A stretch of DNA of 64,000 bases, from positions 164,145 to 228,144 of the forward strand of contig NZ_JAAXOQ010000003.1 in NCBI RefSeq assembly GCF_012396015.1. The letters run 5' to 3'. The translations under genes were made by a program, and so were the position numbers. Origin of the DNA: Tsukamurella spumae (GTDB lineage: Bacteria > Actinomycetota > Actinomycetes > Mycobacteriales > Mycobacteriaceae). The notes under the pieces are model-generated. The model did no database searches, was not told the origin of the DNA, and was given only the letters and a program-made list of their open reading frames with translations. Position 1 is the stretch's first letter. Each line of letters starts with the position of its first letter. Shown in pieces: positions 1 to 8,849 of the stretch.

Positions 1-391
1 CCGAGTCGACGAGGTAGATGCAGGGCAGCCGGTTCTGCAGCGCGATCTCCTGCGCGCGCAGGTGCTTCTTGACGGTGATCGGGTAGTACGTTCCGCCGGA
101 GACCGTCGCATCGTTGGCGACGATCATGACCTGCCGCCCGGACACGGTGCCGATGCCCGCGACCACACCGGCCGACGGCACCCTGCCCTCGTACATGTCC
201 TCGGCCGCCAGCGGCGCCACCTCCAGGAACGGACTGGCCGTGTCCAGCAGTCGACGGATCCGCTCGCGGACCATCAGCTTGCCGCGGCCCTCGTGCCGGG
301 CGCGGGCCCGCTCACCGCCGCCCTGGGCCACCCTGCCGAGCCGTTCGCGCAGCTCAGCGACGTTCGCGTCGTGTTCCTCGCGGAATGTCAC
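1..391 (-). CDS. Acyl-CoA carboxylase carboxyltransferase (beta) subunit, 5' part only
   Basis: N-terminal 130 residues of a biotin-dependent carboxyltransferase; the rest lies beyond the left edge. The translation contains [15 protein letters not shown] and later [20 protein letters not shown], both typical of the AccD/PccB/MccB family that transfers carboxylate from carboxybiotin to an acyl-CoA. The start is a GTG at 391 because AAGGAG lies directly upstream at good spacing. The closest match by memory is the methylcrotonyl/acetyl-CoA type (AccD1), but substrate cannot be told from this fragment. A TetR gene lies directly upstream on the same strand and may control it. Confidence 0.88.
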   Translation of the reverse strand, partial: MTFREEHDANVAELRERLGRVAQGGGERARARHEGRGKLMVRERIRRLLDTASPFLEVAPLAAEDMYEGRVPSAGVVAGIGTVSGRQVMIVANDATVSGGTYYPITVKKHLRAQEIALQNRLPCIYLVDS

Positions 392-515
392 AGCCGCTCC
401 TTGTGAGTTAGTCACCGTTAACTGAAACCAGGATAGCTGTGACCCGGACCACTTGTCCAGCATCGACCACCAGCCGGGCAGAGGCAGGACCGGCCGGTGC
501 GGAGCGGGAGGCGCG

Positions 516-1142
516 TCAGACGCCGAGCGCGGCGAGGGCCTTGTCGCGGAGGAGGGCGCGCAGGCGCGGCTGCGGCAGGGCCGGCAGGCTCGGGGCGGCG
601 TTGAGGAGGCCGAAGACGGCGTGCACCGTCGCGCGGTTCTCCACCGGGTCGCCACCGAGGCGGGTCAGCTCGCCGGCCCAGAGCTCCACGTACTGCCGCT
701 GCAGCCGCCGCACGCGGCGCGCCGACTCCGGGGCCAGCGACCACAGGTCGCGGTACTGCACCCGGATCAGGTCCGGTTCGGAGGCGGCGAAGTCGACGTG
801 GAAGTCGACGAGCTCGTGCAGCGCCCGCCGCGGATCGTCGGCGTGCTGCTCGGCCACCCGACGGCCACCGTCGTACAGGTACTCGGAGATCTCCTCGAGG
901 AGTGCGGCGAGCACGTCCTGTTTGCCCGAGAAGTGCCGGTACATGGCGGGCCCCGAGACGCCCGCGGCCGCTCCGATGTCCTCCAGCCGCACGCCCGCGA
1001 AGCCCCGTTCCGCCATGAGTGCGGCGGCCGCGGCGAGCAATTCGCGGCGACGGGCCGCTTTGGCGCGCTCGCGCGCCGTGCCCGCCGCGGGGGCCGAACC
1101 GACACCGCGCCTCGTCGTGGGTACCTCCATGGCGCGCCACAC
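516..1142 (-). CDS. TetR/AcrR family transcriptional regulator
   Basis: A 208-residue one-component repressor. The N-terminal DNA-binding helix-turn-helix (about residues 30-76) contains [27 protein letters not shown], the classic TetR_N pattern; the C-terminal helical domain would bind an unknown ligand. It lies 124 bp upstream of, and co-directional with, the acyl-CoA carboxylase gene, the arrangement expected for a local regulator of acyl-CoA/leucine-type catabolism (inference). The start could be the GTG at 1142 or the ATG at 1130 (MEVPTTR); neither has a clear Shine-Dalgarno. Its start region is back-to-back with the M-box leader of the mgtC operon. Confidence 0.88.
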   Translation of the reverse strand: MWRAMEVPTTRRGVGSAPAAGTARERAKAARRRELLAAAAALMAERGFAGVRLEDIGAAAGVSGPAMYRHFSGKQDVLAALLEEISEYLYDGGRRVAEQHADDPRRALHELVDFHVDFAASEPDLIRVQYRDLWSLAPESARRVRRLQRQYVELWAGELTRLGGDPVENRATVHAVFGLLNAAPSLPALPQPRLRALLRDKALAALGV

Positions 1143-1150
1143 TACTCGGC

Positions 1151-1179
1151 TTGCCCCGTCCCGGACCCCGTGTCATGCT
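1151..1179 (+). promoter_or_regulatory. Putative sigma-A-like promoter of the M-box/mgtC transcript
   Basis: TTGCCC at 1151-1156 and CATGCT at 1174-1179 are separated by 17 bp and sit just before the outer stem of the riboswitch. The match is by eye and weak at the -10. Confidence 0.35.
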
Positions 1180-1192
1180 TGTTGCGCAAGGC

Positions 1193-1303
1193 GCCAATCG
1201 TTCGCTGAGGCTCCTTCGCGGAAACAGGCCAGCGACCCCGAACGTCGAGAGACGCCCCGGGTCAGGACAGGCGCATCCGGATTAAGGGTGCGCCCCGATT
1301 GGC
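1193..1303 (+). promoter_or_regulatory. M-box (ykoK) Mg2+ riboswitch
   Basis: The core blocks of the M-box are readable: CTGAGGCTCC at 1205-1214 (consensus GUGAGGCUCC), AGCGACCCCGAACGTCGAG from 1231 followed by AGACGCC (consensus GCCCagaaaUGUCGAAAGACGCC) and a GGGTCAGGACAGG segment. GCCAATCG (1193-1200) pairs perfectly with CGATTGGC (1296-1303), enclosing the core and a 9-bp hairpin (1270-1294). M-box RNAs switch off downstream genes when Mg2+ is high. The position upstream of mgtC fits. There is no gene between 1143 and 1409; this element occupies that gap. Confidence 0.75.
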
Positions 1304-1409
1304 TCCCGTTCACGGGTTCACGCCGCGAAGTGCTGAAGGTCTGACGTGGAGGGGCGATTTCTTCACTTTCCTCCTGCGGCGCGCGGTTCGACCGATGGAG
1401 GTGATGCTC

Positions 1410-1472
1410 ATGACCGACGACAGTCACCATCTCTCGCTCGGCATTTCCCGCATCACCGCGGGAACCCGCTGA
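1410..1472 (+). CDS. Short leader ORF upstream of mgtC (20 codons)
   Basis: ATG at 1410 follows GGAGGTG with 6-nt spacing, the best ribosome binding site in this leader. It encodes 20 residues beginning MTDDSHHLSLG and ending ITAGTR. The stop codon lies 15 nt before a perfect 12-bp hairpin (1487-1516). This arrangement suggests a regulatory leader peptide acting with the M-box, as mgtC-type operons elsewhere use upstream ORFs. The role is inferred; no homologue is claimed. Confidence 0.5.
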   Translation: MTDDSHHLSLGISRITAGTR

Positions 1473-1486
1473 GCGCACCGTGATCC

Positions 1487-1516
1487 GGGTCGAGGACCCA
1501 CCCCGGTCCTCGACCC
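1487..1516 (+). terminator. Strong hairpin, possible attenuator before mgtC
   Basis: GGGTCGAGGACC (1487-1498) and GGTCCTCGACCC (1505-1516) form a perfect 12-bp stem with a 6-nt loop. There is no U tract, so it would have to act as a weak intrinsic or pausing/Rho-linked terminator, or as an attenuator coupled to translation of the leader ORF. Confidence 0.5.
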
Positions 1517-1595
1517 ACTGATATCTCCCACCCCCTGCTCCGCCGCGGCCATCGGGCCCGCGGCGCGGTAGCGCGTGCCCGGACGAGGGAACACC

Positions 1596-2321
1596 ATGCA
1601 CACCTCCACCACGAACATCGACCTGCTCGACATGCTGCTGCGCATCGCCGCCGGCGTCGGGCTCGGCACCCTGATCGGACTCGAACGCCAGTACCGCGCC
1701 CGGATGGCGGGCCTGCGCACCAATGCCCTCGTCTCCGTCGGCTCGGCACTCTTCGTCGTGTTGTCCGCCTACGGATTCGGCGGCGGCGACCCCACCCGCG
1801 TCGCGGCACAGATCGTGTCCGGAATCGGCTTCCTCGGCGGCGGCGTGATCCTGCGCGACGGCCTCACCGTGCGCGGCCTGAACACCGCCGCCACGCTGTG
1901 GTGCTCGGCCGCGGTCGGCGCACTCGCCGGTTCGGGGATGTACGTGCCGGCCGCGCTCGGTACCGCCGTCGTGATCGGCGTGAACACCGCACTGCGGTCG
2001 GTCGGGCACGCCGTCGACAGGGCGCCGGACACCGGCAAGGAGGCTCCCAGCCGGTACGAGTTCGTCGCCGTGACACGCGACGAGAACGAGGCGCACGTCC
2101 GGGTCATGCTCGTACAGGCGCTGAGCCGCACCGCCTTCCATCTGCAATCCATCAGCAGTACCAACGCGACGGAGGGCCGGGTCGAGGTGCGCGCCACACT
2201 CGCCGCCGACGGCCGCGACGACCGCGCCCTCGAATCCGCCATCAGCCAGCTCAGCATGGAGCCGTCGGTCACGGCGGTCCGCTGGGACGTTCTCACCGAC
2301 CACGAGGAGGTCGACCTGTGA
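1596..2321 (+). CDS. mgtC: MgtC/SapB family inner-membrane protein
   Basis: A 241-residue membrane protein with the MgtC/SapB N-terminal domain: hydrophobic helices containing GLGTLIGLERQ, AGLRTNALVSVGSALF, GIGFLGGGVI and GLTTAATLW-like (here GLNTAATLW), followed by a soluble C-terminal domain (about 150-241). MgtC proteins are needed for growth at low Mg2+ and, in pathogens, for survival in macrophages; biochemically they modulate ATP synthase or membrane potential rather than carry Mg2+. The ATG at 1596 is chosen because GAGGGA precedes it; a GTG at 1575 is the longer option. It lies downstream of the M-box riboswitch, and its stop overlaps the GTG of the next gene (GTGA). Confidence 0.93.
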   Translation: MHTSTTNIDLLDMLLRIAAGVGLGTLIGLERQYRARMAGLRTNALVSVGSALFVVLSAYGFGGGDPTRVAAQIVSGIGFLGGGVILRDGLTVRGLNTAATLWCSAAVGALAGSGMYVPAALGTAVVIGVNTALRSVGHAVDRAPDTGKEAPSRYEFVAVTRDENEAHVRVMLVQALSRTAFHLQSISSTNATEGRVEVRATLAADGRDDRALESAISQLSMEPSVTAVRWDVLTDHEEVDL

Positions 2322-3795
2322 CCACAATGCCCCTCGGCAGCGCACTGCTGCCCGCCCGGGACCGCGACCGGGCCCGACGGCGGTTCGGATCCTCGGCTTC
2401 CTCTCGATCACGGTCACGCTCTTCATCGCCCTGTTCCCCGGCTCCACGATGGGGCTCGAATGCGCCGCGATCTTCGCGATCTTCACCTCGCAGGCGTGGA
2501 ACATGACCTTCGCCTTCTACCAGAGCCTCATCGGCCAGCCGCGCGACCTCGGCGAGGCGGCCCAGAACCTGGGACTGTCCCGCTGGCAACGGTTCTGGCG
2601 TCTCGACGTGCCCAGCGGGATGATCCCGCTGGTCTGGAACGCGATGATGAGCTTCGGCGGCGGCTGGTTCTTCCTCACCGCCTCCGAGGCCGTCTCCGTC
2701 GCGGGCCACTCGTACGCGCTCCCCGGCATCGGCGCCTACGTCGCGACCGCCTCGTCCGACGGTGACCTCGGCCGCGTCGGGTGGGCGATCGTCGCGATGA
2801 TCGTGGTGATCGTCGGCGTGAACCTGCTGTTCTGGAGCCCGCTCACCGCGTGGGCCGAACGGTTCCGGCTCGAGGACTCGGCCTCCGGTCGCGAGCCGAA
2901 ATCACTGGTCCTCGGCGTCCTGCGCCGCTCGCACGCCGGTTCCGCCGTCCGCCGCCTGACGAACCCCGTCGTCACCGCCCTCGACGCGACCTTCGGCGCG
3001 CTCGGCCGGAGCGCGCCGGCCACCGTCGGGCATCCGGCCCGCAGGCGACTGGGCGACGCGATGTTCGCGCTCGTCGTGGGTGCGATCGTGGCCTACGGGC
3101 TGTGGCGCGCAGTCGAGCTGATCCTGCGCGATGCGGGCATCGGCGAGGTCGGCCACGTCCTGCTCCTCGGGCTCGCGACGATGGGACGCGTCGCCGTGGT
3201 GATGGCCGTCGCCACCGTGATCTGGGTCCCGATCGGCGTGATCATCGGCCTGAACCCCGCGCTGAGCCGCGCTCTGCAGCCGATCATCCAGATCTGCGCC
3301 AGCTTCCCGGCGAACTTCCTGTTCCCACTGGTCACAGCGGTGTTCGTGGCCTGGCACATCCCGCTGAACCTGGGCGGCATCGTGCTCATGGCACTCGGCA
3401 CGCAGTGGTACATCCTGTTCAACGTCATCGCGGCGGCCAGCGCGATCCCCGGCGACCTGCTCGAGGCCGCCGCCGACATGCGGCTGCCCCGAACGATGAG
3501 GTGGCGCCACGTACTCCTGCCCGGGGTCTTCGCCGGCTACGTGACGGGCGGCATCACCGCGGCGGGCGGCGCCTGGAACGCCTCGATCGTGGCCGAGATC
3601 GTGTCGTACGACGGCGACACGCAGCACGCCTTCGGTCTCGGCGACTACATCGCCCGCGCCACGGCGGCCACCGGCGCGGAGCACGTCTCGCACCTGCTGC
3701 TCGGCATCGTCGTCATGTGCCTGTTCGTCGTCGGCACCAACGCGGCGCTCTGGCGCCGCCTCTACCGCGTCGCCGAACGCCGCTACTCCCTCTAG
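2318..3795 (+). pseudogene. NitT/TauT-type ABC transporter double permease, 5' end deleted/frameshifted
   Basis: From about 2386 the reading frame encodes the second half of the first and all of the second BPD_transp_1 permease domain: LGFLSITVTLFIALFPG, CAAIFAIFTSQAWNMTFAFYQS, EAAQNLGLSRWQRFWR and a second EAA loop, EAAADMRLPRTMRWRHVLLPG. Full-length relatives are about 550-580 residues and have roughly 100 more residues with TM helices before this point. The original GTG start (2318, GTGA overlap with mgtC) seems retained, but its frame runs into VTTMPLGSALLPARDRD and stays in a different frame from the permease, as if a non-multiple-of-three deletion near 2375-2390 had joined the two. Internal initiation at ATG 2449 would give a 448-residue protein lacking the first helices. 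Probably inactive, or a sequence error. Confidence 0.65.
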
Positions 3796-3822
3796 CCACC
3801 CCGTATAACAAGGAGCCCTCCC

Positions 3823-5133
3823 ATGACCGTCACCACCGCCACCGCGCTGATCCGTCTCGCCGGCCTCACCACGAGCTTCGAGGGCGCCCGCGGCGACACC
3901 CTGACCGTCCTCGACGACATCGACCTCACCATCGAGCCGGGCGAGATCGTCGCCCTCCTCGGCCGATCGGGTTCGGGCAAGTCGACCCTGCTCCGGATCA
4001 TCGCCGGGCTCATCCCCGCCACGTCCGGCACCGTCGAGGCCGACGGTGCCGCCCTCTCCGGCCCCAACCCGGGCACGGCCATGATCTTCCAGTCCTTCGC
4101 CCTGATGCCCTGGCTGACGGTCCAGGACAACGTCGAGCTCGGGCTCGCCGCCCGGAACGTGCCCCGCGCGGAGCGCCGCGCCCGGGCGCTCGCCGCGATC
4201 GACACCATCGGCCTCGACGGTTTCGAGTCGGCGTACCCGCGGGAGCTGTCCGGCGGCATGCGGCAGCGCGTCGGCTTCGCCCGAGCCCTGGTCCTCGAGC
4301 CGGACCTACTGCTGATGGACGAGCCCTTCTCCGCCCTGGACGTGCTCACCGCCGAGAACCTGCGGGGCGAGCTCGTCGAACTGTGGGCGCAGGACGACTT
4401 CCCAACCCGGAGCGTGTGCATCGTCACCCACAACATCGAGGAGGCCGTGCTGCTCGCCGATCGCGTCGTCGTGCTCGGTTCCAAGCCCGGGCGGATCGTC
4501 CACGAGACCCGGATCGATCTACCCCGGCCGCGCACGCGCACCGCGGCCGAGTTCGAGGCGATCGTCGACGAACTGTACGGCGCCCTCACCGGACGCAGCG
4601 TCGAGATCGAGCACGCACCCGACCCCGGCGAGGCGACCCCCGTCAGCCGCCCGCTGCCCGACGCCACCGTCGGCGGGATGGCGGGCCTCGTCGAGCTCGT
4701 GCACGCGCGCCACGACCACGCCGACCTGCCCGACCTGGCCGCGGACCTCAACTTCGAACTGGACGACATCATGCCGCTCGTCGACGCGGCCGCGATGCTG
4801 GGTCTCGTCGAGGTGACCGGCAACGACATCAGCATCACCGAGGAGGGCCGCACCTTCGTGACGGTGCCGCTCATCGAGGCGAAGGAGGTGTTCGCGCAGC
4901 AGGCCGCGGCGCGAGCACCCCTGGTCCGGACGATCCTGCGCACCCTGCGCTCCTCGAACGACGGTGCGGTCCGGCTCGGTCTGTTCGTCGACCTCTTGCG
5001 GCGCGGGTTCGGCCCGGAGGACGCGGACCGGCAGATGCGGCTGGCCGTCGACTGGGGCAGGTACGCGGAGCTCTACGATTACGACGCGGACGCCGACCGG
5101 ATCCGGCTCGACCCGGGGGCAACACTGTCGTGA
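3823..5133 (+). CDS. ABC transporter ATP-binding protein with C-terminal AAA-associated domain (NitT/TauT type)
   Basis: A 436-residue ATPase partner of the permease 28 bp upstream, with AAGGAG before the ATG. It has Walker A GRSGSGKST (about 47-55), Q-loop, signature LSGGMRQR (about 145), Walker B LLLMDEP with D-loop SALD, and switch His in THNIEEA. Residues about 285-436 form the winged-helix-like AAA-associated domain found in nitrate/sulfonate/taurine-class transporters. No substrate-binding protein is nearby. The substrate is unknown; placing it with mgtC behind an M-box makes a link with Mg2+ or low-Mg2+ stress plausible but unproven. Confidence 0.9.
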   Translation: MTVTTATALIRLAGLTTSFEGARGDTLTVLDDIDLTIEPGEIVALLGRSGSGKSTLLRIIAGLIPATSGTVEADGAALSGPNPGTAMIFQSFALMPWLTVQDNVELGLAARNVPRAERRARALAAIDTIGLDGFESAYPRELSGGMRQRVGFARALVLEPDLLLMDEPFSALDVLTAENLRGELVELWAQDDFPTRSVCIVTHNIEEAVLLADRVVVLGSKPGRIVHETRIDLPRPRTRTAAEFEAIVDELYGALTGRSVEIEHAPDPGEATPVSRPLPDATVGGMAGLVELVHARHDHADLPDLAADLNFELDDIMPLVDAAAMLGLVEVTGNDISITEEGRTFVTVPLIEAKEVFAQQAAARAPLVRTILRTLRSSNDGAVRLGLFVDLLRRGFGPEDADRQMRLAVDWGRYAELYDYDADADRIRLDPGATLS

Positions 5134-5342
5134 TCCGGTACTTTGTTATCGCACTGTGACCAAGCGCACATTCGCGTCGGGCACACCCCTAGAGGTTGTC
5201 TCATCGCAATCATTTCGTTATCGTCGACGGGACGCGGGTCACAGAGCGGTCACGGCGAGGACATCGTCAGATCACCGAGTGGCCCGAAGTGCGGTTATAC
5301 GGTTGGAGTAGGCGAGATATGACACGGAGTCGCGAGGACCAC

Positions 5343-6326
5343 GTGAGCTTCAAGAGCTCCACGCAGGTACTGGACGATGAGTCGATCACCGCGATCATCC
5401 CGTTGGACGAGCTCGAGGCCCGCCTCGAAGCCGCCTACGCCGAGACCTGGACCGATGCGTCCGACGGCGAATCGGCGCTGCTCTACCGCCCCTCCCGCTC
5501 GGAGGTCACGCAGGACCTCATGATCCCCGAGGTGCTGTTCACCGGCACCCCGCGGTTCGACGGTCCGGCCCTGGACGAGGACGAGGACACCGCACTCCTC
5601 GCCGAGCCCGAGCTCGCCCCCGAGCCCCTCGCCGACCCCGTCCGCCGTGGCGGCAAGCACCGCGTTCCCGCTCCCCCGCACGCACTCCGGGGCCGCGCCG
5701 CACTGCTGGCCCTGGCCGCCGGCGCGACCGTCGCCGGTGCCGCCGTCGCGACCGCGCCCGACGAGGGCCCGTCGACCTCGCAGCAGCCCATCGCGCCCGC
5801 ACCGGGCCCCGAGGCCAACGCCGCCCGCCAGGCGCCGCTGCCGCCCGCCCAGGACATGGACCAGTTCACCGCCGGTCTCGCGGGCGGTAAGGCCCGCAAG
5901 GACGCCGATGACAAGCGCATCATCGACTCCATGCGCCCCAAGGTGATCGCACCGGTCAACGGCGCCACGCTCACCTCGAACTTCGGCACCCGTTGGGGCG
6001 CCATGCACGGCGGCCTCGATCTGGCCGCGCCGCTCGGCACCCCGCTGTTCGCCGCGGCCGACGGCGTCGTGACCGACGCGGGTCCCGCGTCCGGCTTCGG
6101 CATCTGGATCAAGATCCGGCTCTCGGACGGCACCGTCCTGGTCTACGGCCACATGTACAACGTGAACGTGCACGCCGGCCAGACCGTCAAGGCGGGCGAC
6201 CTGATCAGCTGGGTCGGCAGCAACGGCTACTCCACCGGCCCGCACCTGCACTTCGAGGTGCACAGCCCCGCCGGCGCGAAGATGGACCCGCAGGCCTGGC
6301 TGGCCGAGCGCGGCGTCAACGTCTAG
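5343..6326 (+). CDS. Membrane-anchored M23 family metallopeptidase
   Basis: Likely peptidoglycan endopeptidase acting in the cell envelope. Order: cytoplasmic acidic N-terminus, one TM segment (RAALLALAAGATVAGAAVA, about residues 118-136), a Pro/Ala linker, then the LytM/M23 domain: NFGTRWGAMHGGLDLAAPLGTP provides the first Zn ligands (H..D) and YSTGPHLHFEVH the HxH motif. It corresponds in position to Rv0950c next to uvrD1. The GTG at 5343 is chosen because GAGG lies 5-6 nt before it; ATG 5319 or an earlier start at 5196 are alternatives. The 209 bp upstream (5134-5342) hold no gene; I see no riboswitch there. Confidence 0.88.
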   Translation: MSFKSSTQVLDDESITAIIPLDELEARLEAAYAETWTDASDGESALLYRPSRSEVTQDLMIPEVLFTGTPRFDGPALDEDEDTALLAEPELAPEPLADPVRRGGKHRVPAPPHALRGRAALLALAAGATVAGAAVATAPDEGPSTSQQPIAPAPGPEANAARQAPLPPAQDMDQFTAGLAGGKARKDADDKRIIDSMRPKVIAPVNGATLTSNFGTRWGAMHGGLDLAAPLGTPLFAAADGVVTDAGPASGFGIWIKIRLSDGTVLVYGHMYNVNVHAGQTVKAGDLISWVGSNGYSTGPHLHFEVHSPAGAKMDPQAWLAERGVNV

Positions 6327-6342
6327 CAGCTCCTGAACACGC

Positions 6343-6377
6343 AGAAGGCGCCCCGGAAGGAATCCGAGGCGCCTTTC
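6343..6377 (+). terminator. Intrinsic terminator between convergent M23 and uvrD1 genes
   Basis: AAGGCGCC (from 6345) pairs with GGCGCCTT (ending 6375), with an inner CGG/CCG extension, followed by TTTCG. Placed between two convergent genes, it can serve both. Confidence 0.65.
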
Positions 6378-6413
6378 GCGTTGCGGTGAGGCGGGTGGAC
6401 CGCTACCGCCCCG

Positions 6414-8837
6414 TCAGAGCTTCTCCATCGGCAGGCCGAAGTGCGACATCAGCGTCATCGTGCCGGCCGAGCCGAAATCGAAGGTCGTCTGCTCCATCGT
6501 GCTGCCCTGCGCGGTGATCCGGGTGACGGTGCCCATGCCGAACGAGTCGTGCAGCACCCTGTCGCCCACGGTGAGCTTGAGCTTGTTCGAGCGCCGCGCC
6601 GGTTTGGGCTCCCGCTTGGACTTCCAGCCACCGTCGGCGCCCTGCGACCCGCCCCGACCGCCGTACGTACTCCCGCCCCAGGACTGACGGTCCTGCCCGA
6701 ACACGCCGCGCGAACCGCCGAACCGAGCGCCCTTGGGCTCGGTGCGGCGCCAGTCGATGAGGTGCTGCGGGATCTCCGCGAGGAACCGCGACTCCGGGTT
6801 CTGCATGGGATCGCCCCACGTGGAGCGGATCATCGCGCGGCTGACGTACAGCCGCTCGCGTGCGCGGGTGATGCCGACGTAGGCCAGGCGGCGTTCCTCC
6901 GCGAGCTCGGCCTCGTCACCGAGAGCCCGCATGTGCGGGAACTGGCCGTCCTCCCAGCCGGTCACGAAGACGACCGGGAACTCGAGCCCCTTGGCGGTGT
7001 GCAGCGTCATCATCGTGACGACGCCCGCCTCGTCGTCCGGGACCTGATCGGCGTCGGCCACCAGCGAGACCCGCTCCAGGAACGCGGCCAGCGAGCCGGG
7101 CTCCGGAGCGCCCTCGTCGACCACCACATCGGTGAAGTCCTGCGCGGAGAACTCCCGCGCGACGCTGATCAGCTCCTCGATGTTCTCCAGACGCGCACCG
7201 TCCTGCGGGTCGGAGGAGCCCTCGAGCTCGGCCCGGTACCCCGTCTTCTCGACGACGGCGTCGAGCAGGTCGCCGAGGTCCTGATCGTCGTCCGCGGCGG
7301 TCCGGCGCAGGTCGGCCATCAGTCCCGAGAACGACGCGATGGCGTTGCGCGAGCGGGGGTTCAGCATGGCGACGGTGCCCTCGACGGCGTCGTCGATGGC
7401 GCTGCTGAAGGTGCCCCCGTGGTTCTCCGCGTGCACCGTGAGGCAGGCCTGGGCGCGGTCGCCGATGCCGCGGCGCGGGGTGTTGACGATGCGCTGCAGG
7501 CTGACGGTGTCGTTCGGATTGTCGATCGCGCGCAGGTAGGCGACGAGGTCGCGGACCTCCTTGCGCTCGTAGAAGCGGACGCCGCCGACCACCTTGTAGG
7601 GCACGCCGTGCCGGATGAACACCTCTTCCAGCACGCGGGCGGCGGTGTTGGTGCGGTAGAAGATCGCCACATCGCTGTACTTGACGCCCTGGTCCGCCAG
7701 CGCGTCGACCTCCGAGACCACGAAGCTCGCCTCATCGTGCTCGTTGTCGGCGACATAGCCCGTGATGAGCGTGCCATCGCCCTGATCCGTCCACAGCTTC
7801 TTGTCGCGCCGGCCCGCGTTGCGGGAGATCACGGCGTTCGCCGCGGACAGGATGGTCTGAGTGGATCGGTAGTTCTGTTCCAGCAGAATGGTTTCGGCGT
7901 TCGGGAAGTCGCGCTCGAACTCCTCGATGTTGCGGATCGTGGCACCGCGGAAGGCGTAGATCGACTGGTCGGCATCACCCACGACGCACAGCTCGCTGGG
8001 CTCCACGCCGTCCGCGTCGGTCTCCAGCCCCACGAGCTCACGCACCAGCACGTACTGCGCGTGGTTGGTGTCCTGGTACTCGTCGACCATCACGTGCCGG
8101 AACCGGCGGCGGTAGTACTGCGCGACATTCGGGTGCGACTGGAGCAGCGCCACCGTCTCCCCGATGAGATCGTCGAAGTCGAAGGCGTTCGCGCCGCGCA
8201 GGCGGGATTGGTAGGTGCCGTACACCTCGGCGACGGTGACCGCGAAGGGCTCCCCCGTCTTCGCCGCGTCCACCGACGCCCGTTCCGGGTCGATCAGCTC
8301 GTTCTTGAGGTTACTGATGTGCGTTGCCAACGCGCGCGGCGCGAACTTCTTCGCGTCCAGCCCCATGTCCTTGACGATCATGGTGAGCAGCCGGCGCGAA
8401 TCGTCCGCGTCGTAGATGGAGAAATTGGAGTTCATCCCCGCCAGCAGCCCGGCCTGGGCGCGCAGGATCCGCACGCAGGTGGAGTGGAACGTGGAGACCC
8501 ACATGATCTTCGCGCGAGGACCGATGAGCCCGGCGACGCGCTCCCGCATCTCCGCGGCGGCCTTGTTCGTGAACGTGATCGCCAGGACCTGCCCCGGGTG
8601 CGTGTTGCGCGCCGCCAGCAGGTAGGCGATGCGACGGGTGAGCACCGCCGTCTTCCCCGAGCCCGCGCCCGCGACGATGAGCAGCGGCGAGCCCTCGTGG
8701 AGGACCGCCGCCCGCTGCTGCGGGTTGAGCCCCTCCAGTAGTTCCTGCCCGCGCTCCTGCCGCTCCACCTGCGCATTCGAGCGCGAGAAGGGCTGACGTT
8801 GGCGGAGTCCGGACTGCTGCGGTGCTGGGTTACTCAT
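6414..8837 (-). CDS. pcrA: ATP-dependent DNA helicase UvrD1/PcrA
   Basis: An 807-residue superfamily 1A 3'-5' helicase for nucleotide excision repair and clearing of stalled complexes. Motif I GAGSGKTAVL (about 57-66), motif Ia TFTNKAAAEMRERV, motif II DEYQDTNHAQY, motif III VGDADQSIYAFRGA, motif IV LEQNYRST, motif V TAKGLEF and motif VI YVGITRARERL are all intact. The C-terminus VGDRVLHDSFGMGTV to the end is the Tudor-like RNA-polymerase-contacting domain of PcrA/UvrD1. Length matches mycobacterial UvrD1 (Rv0949), and the neighbouring M23 and chorismate mutase genes match its neighbourhood. Confidence 0.97.
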   Translation of the reverse strand: MSNPAPQQSGLRQRQPFSRSNAQVERQERGQELLEGLNPQQRAAVLHEGSPLLIVAGAGSGKTAVLTRRIAYLLAARNTHPGQVLAITFTNKAAAEMRERVAGLIGPRAKIMWVSTFHSTCVRILRAQAGLLAGMNSNFSIYDADDSRRLLTMIVKDMGLDAKKFAPRALATHISNLKNELIDPERASVDAAKTGEPFAVTVAEVYGTYQSRLRGANAFDFDDLIGETVALLQSHPNVAQYYRRRFRHVMVDEYQDTNHAQYVLVRELVGLETDADGVEPSELCVVGDADQSIYAFRGATIRNIEEFERDFPNAETILLEQNYRSTQTILSAANAVISRNAGRRDKKLWTDQGDGTLITGYVADNEHDEASFVVSEVDALADQGVKYSDVAIFYRTNTAARVLEEVFIRHGVPYKVVGGVRFYERKEVRDLVAYLRAIDNPNDTVSLQRIVNTPRRGIGDRAQACLTVHAENHGGTFSSAIDDAVEGTVAMLNPRSRNAIASFSGLMADLRRTAADDDQDLGDLLDAVVEKTGYRAELEGSSDPQDGARLENIEELISVAREFSAQDFTDVVVDEGAPEPGSLAAFLERVSLVADADQVPDDEAGVVTMMTLHTAKGLEFPVVFVTGWEDGQFPHMRALGDEAELAEERRLAYVGITRARERLYVSRAMIRSTWGDPMQNPESRFLAEIPQHLIDWRRTEPKGARFGGSRGVFGQDRQSWGGSTYGGRGGSQGADGGWKSKREPKPARRSNKLKLTVGDRVLHDSFGMGTVTRITAQGSTMEQTTFDFGSAGTMTLMSHFGLPMEKL

Positions 8838-8849
8838 CTCCCGTCCAGC

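Noticed and set aside
5134..5342. Possible ydaO (c-di-AMP) riboswitch before the M23 peptidase
   Set aside because: Common for actinobacterial wall hydrolases, but the conserved ydaO blocks are not found here.
6441..8741. 766-codon frame antisense to uvrD1
   Set aside because: Mirror of a fully conserved helicase gene; no independent motif.
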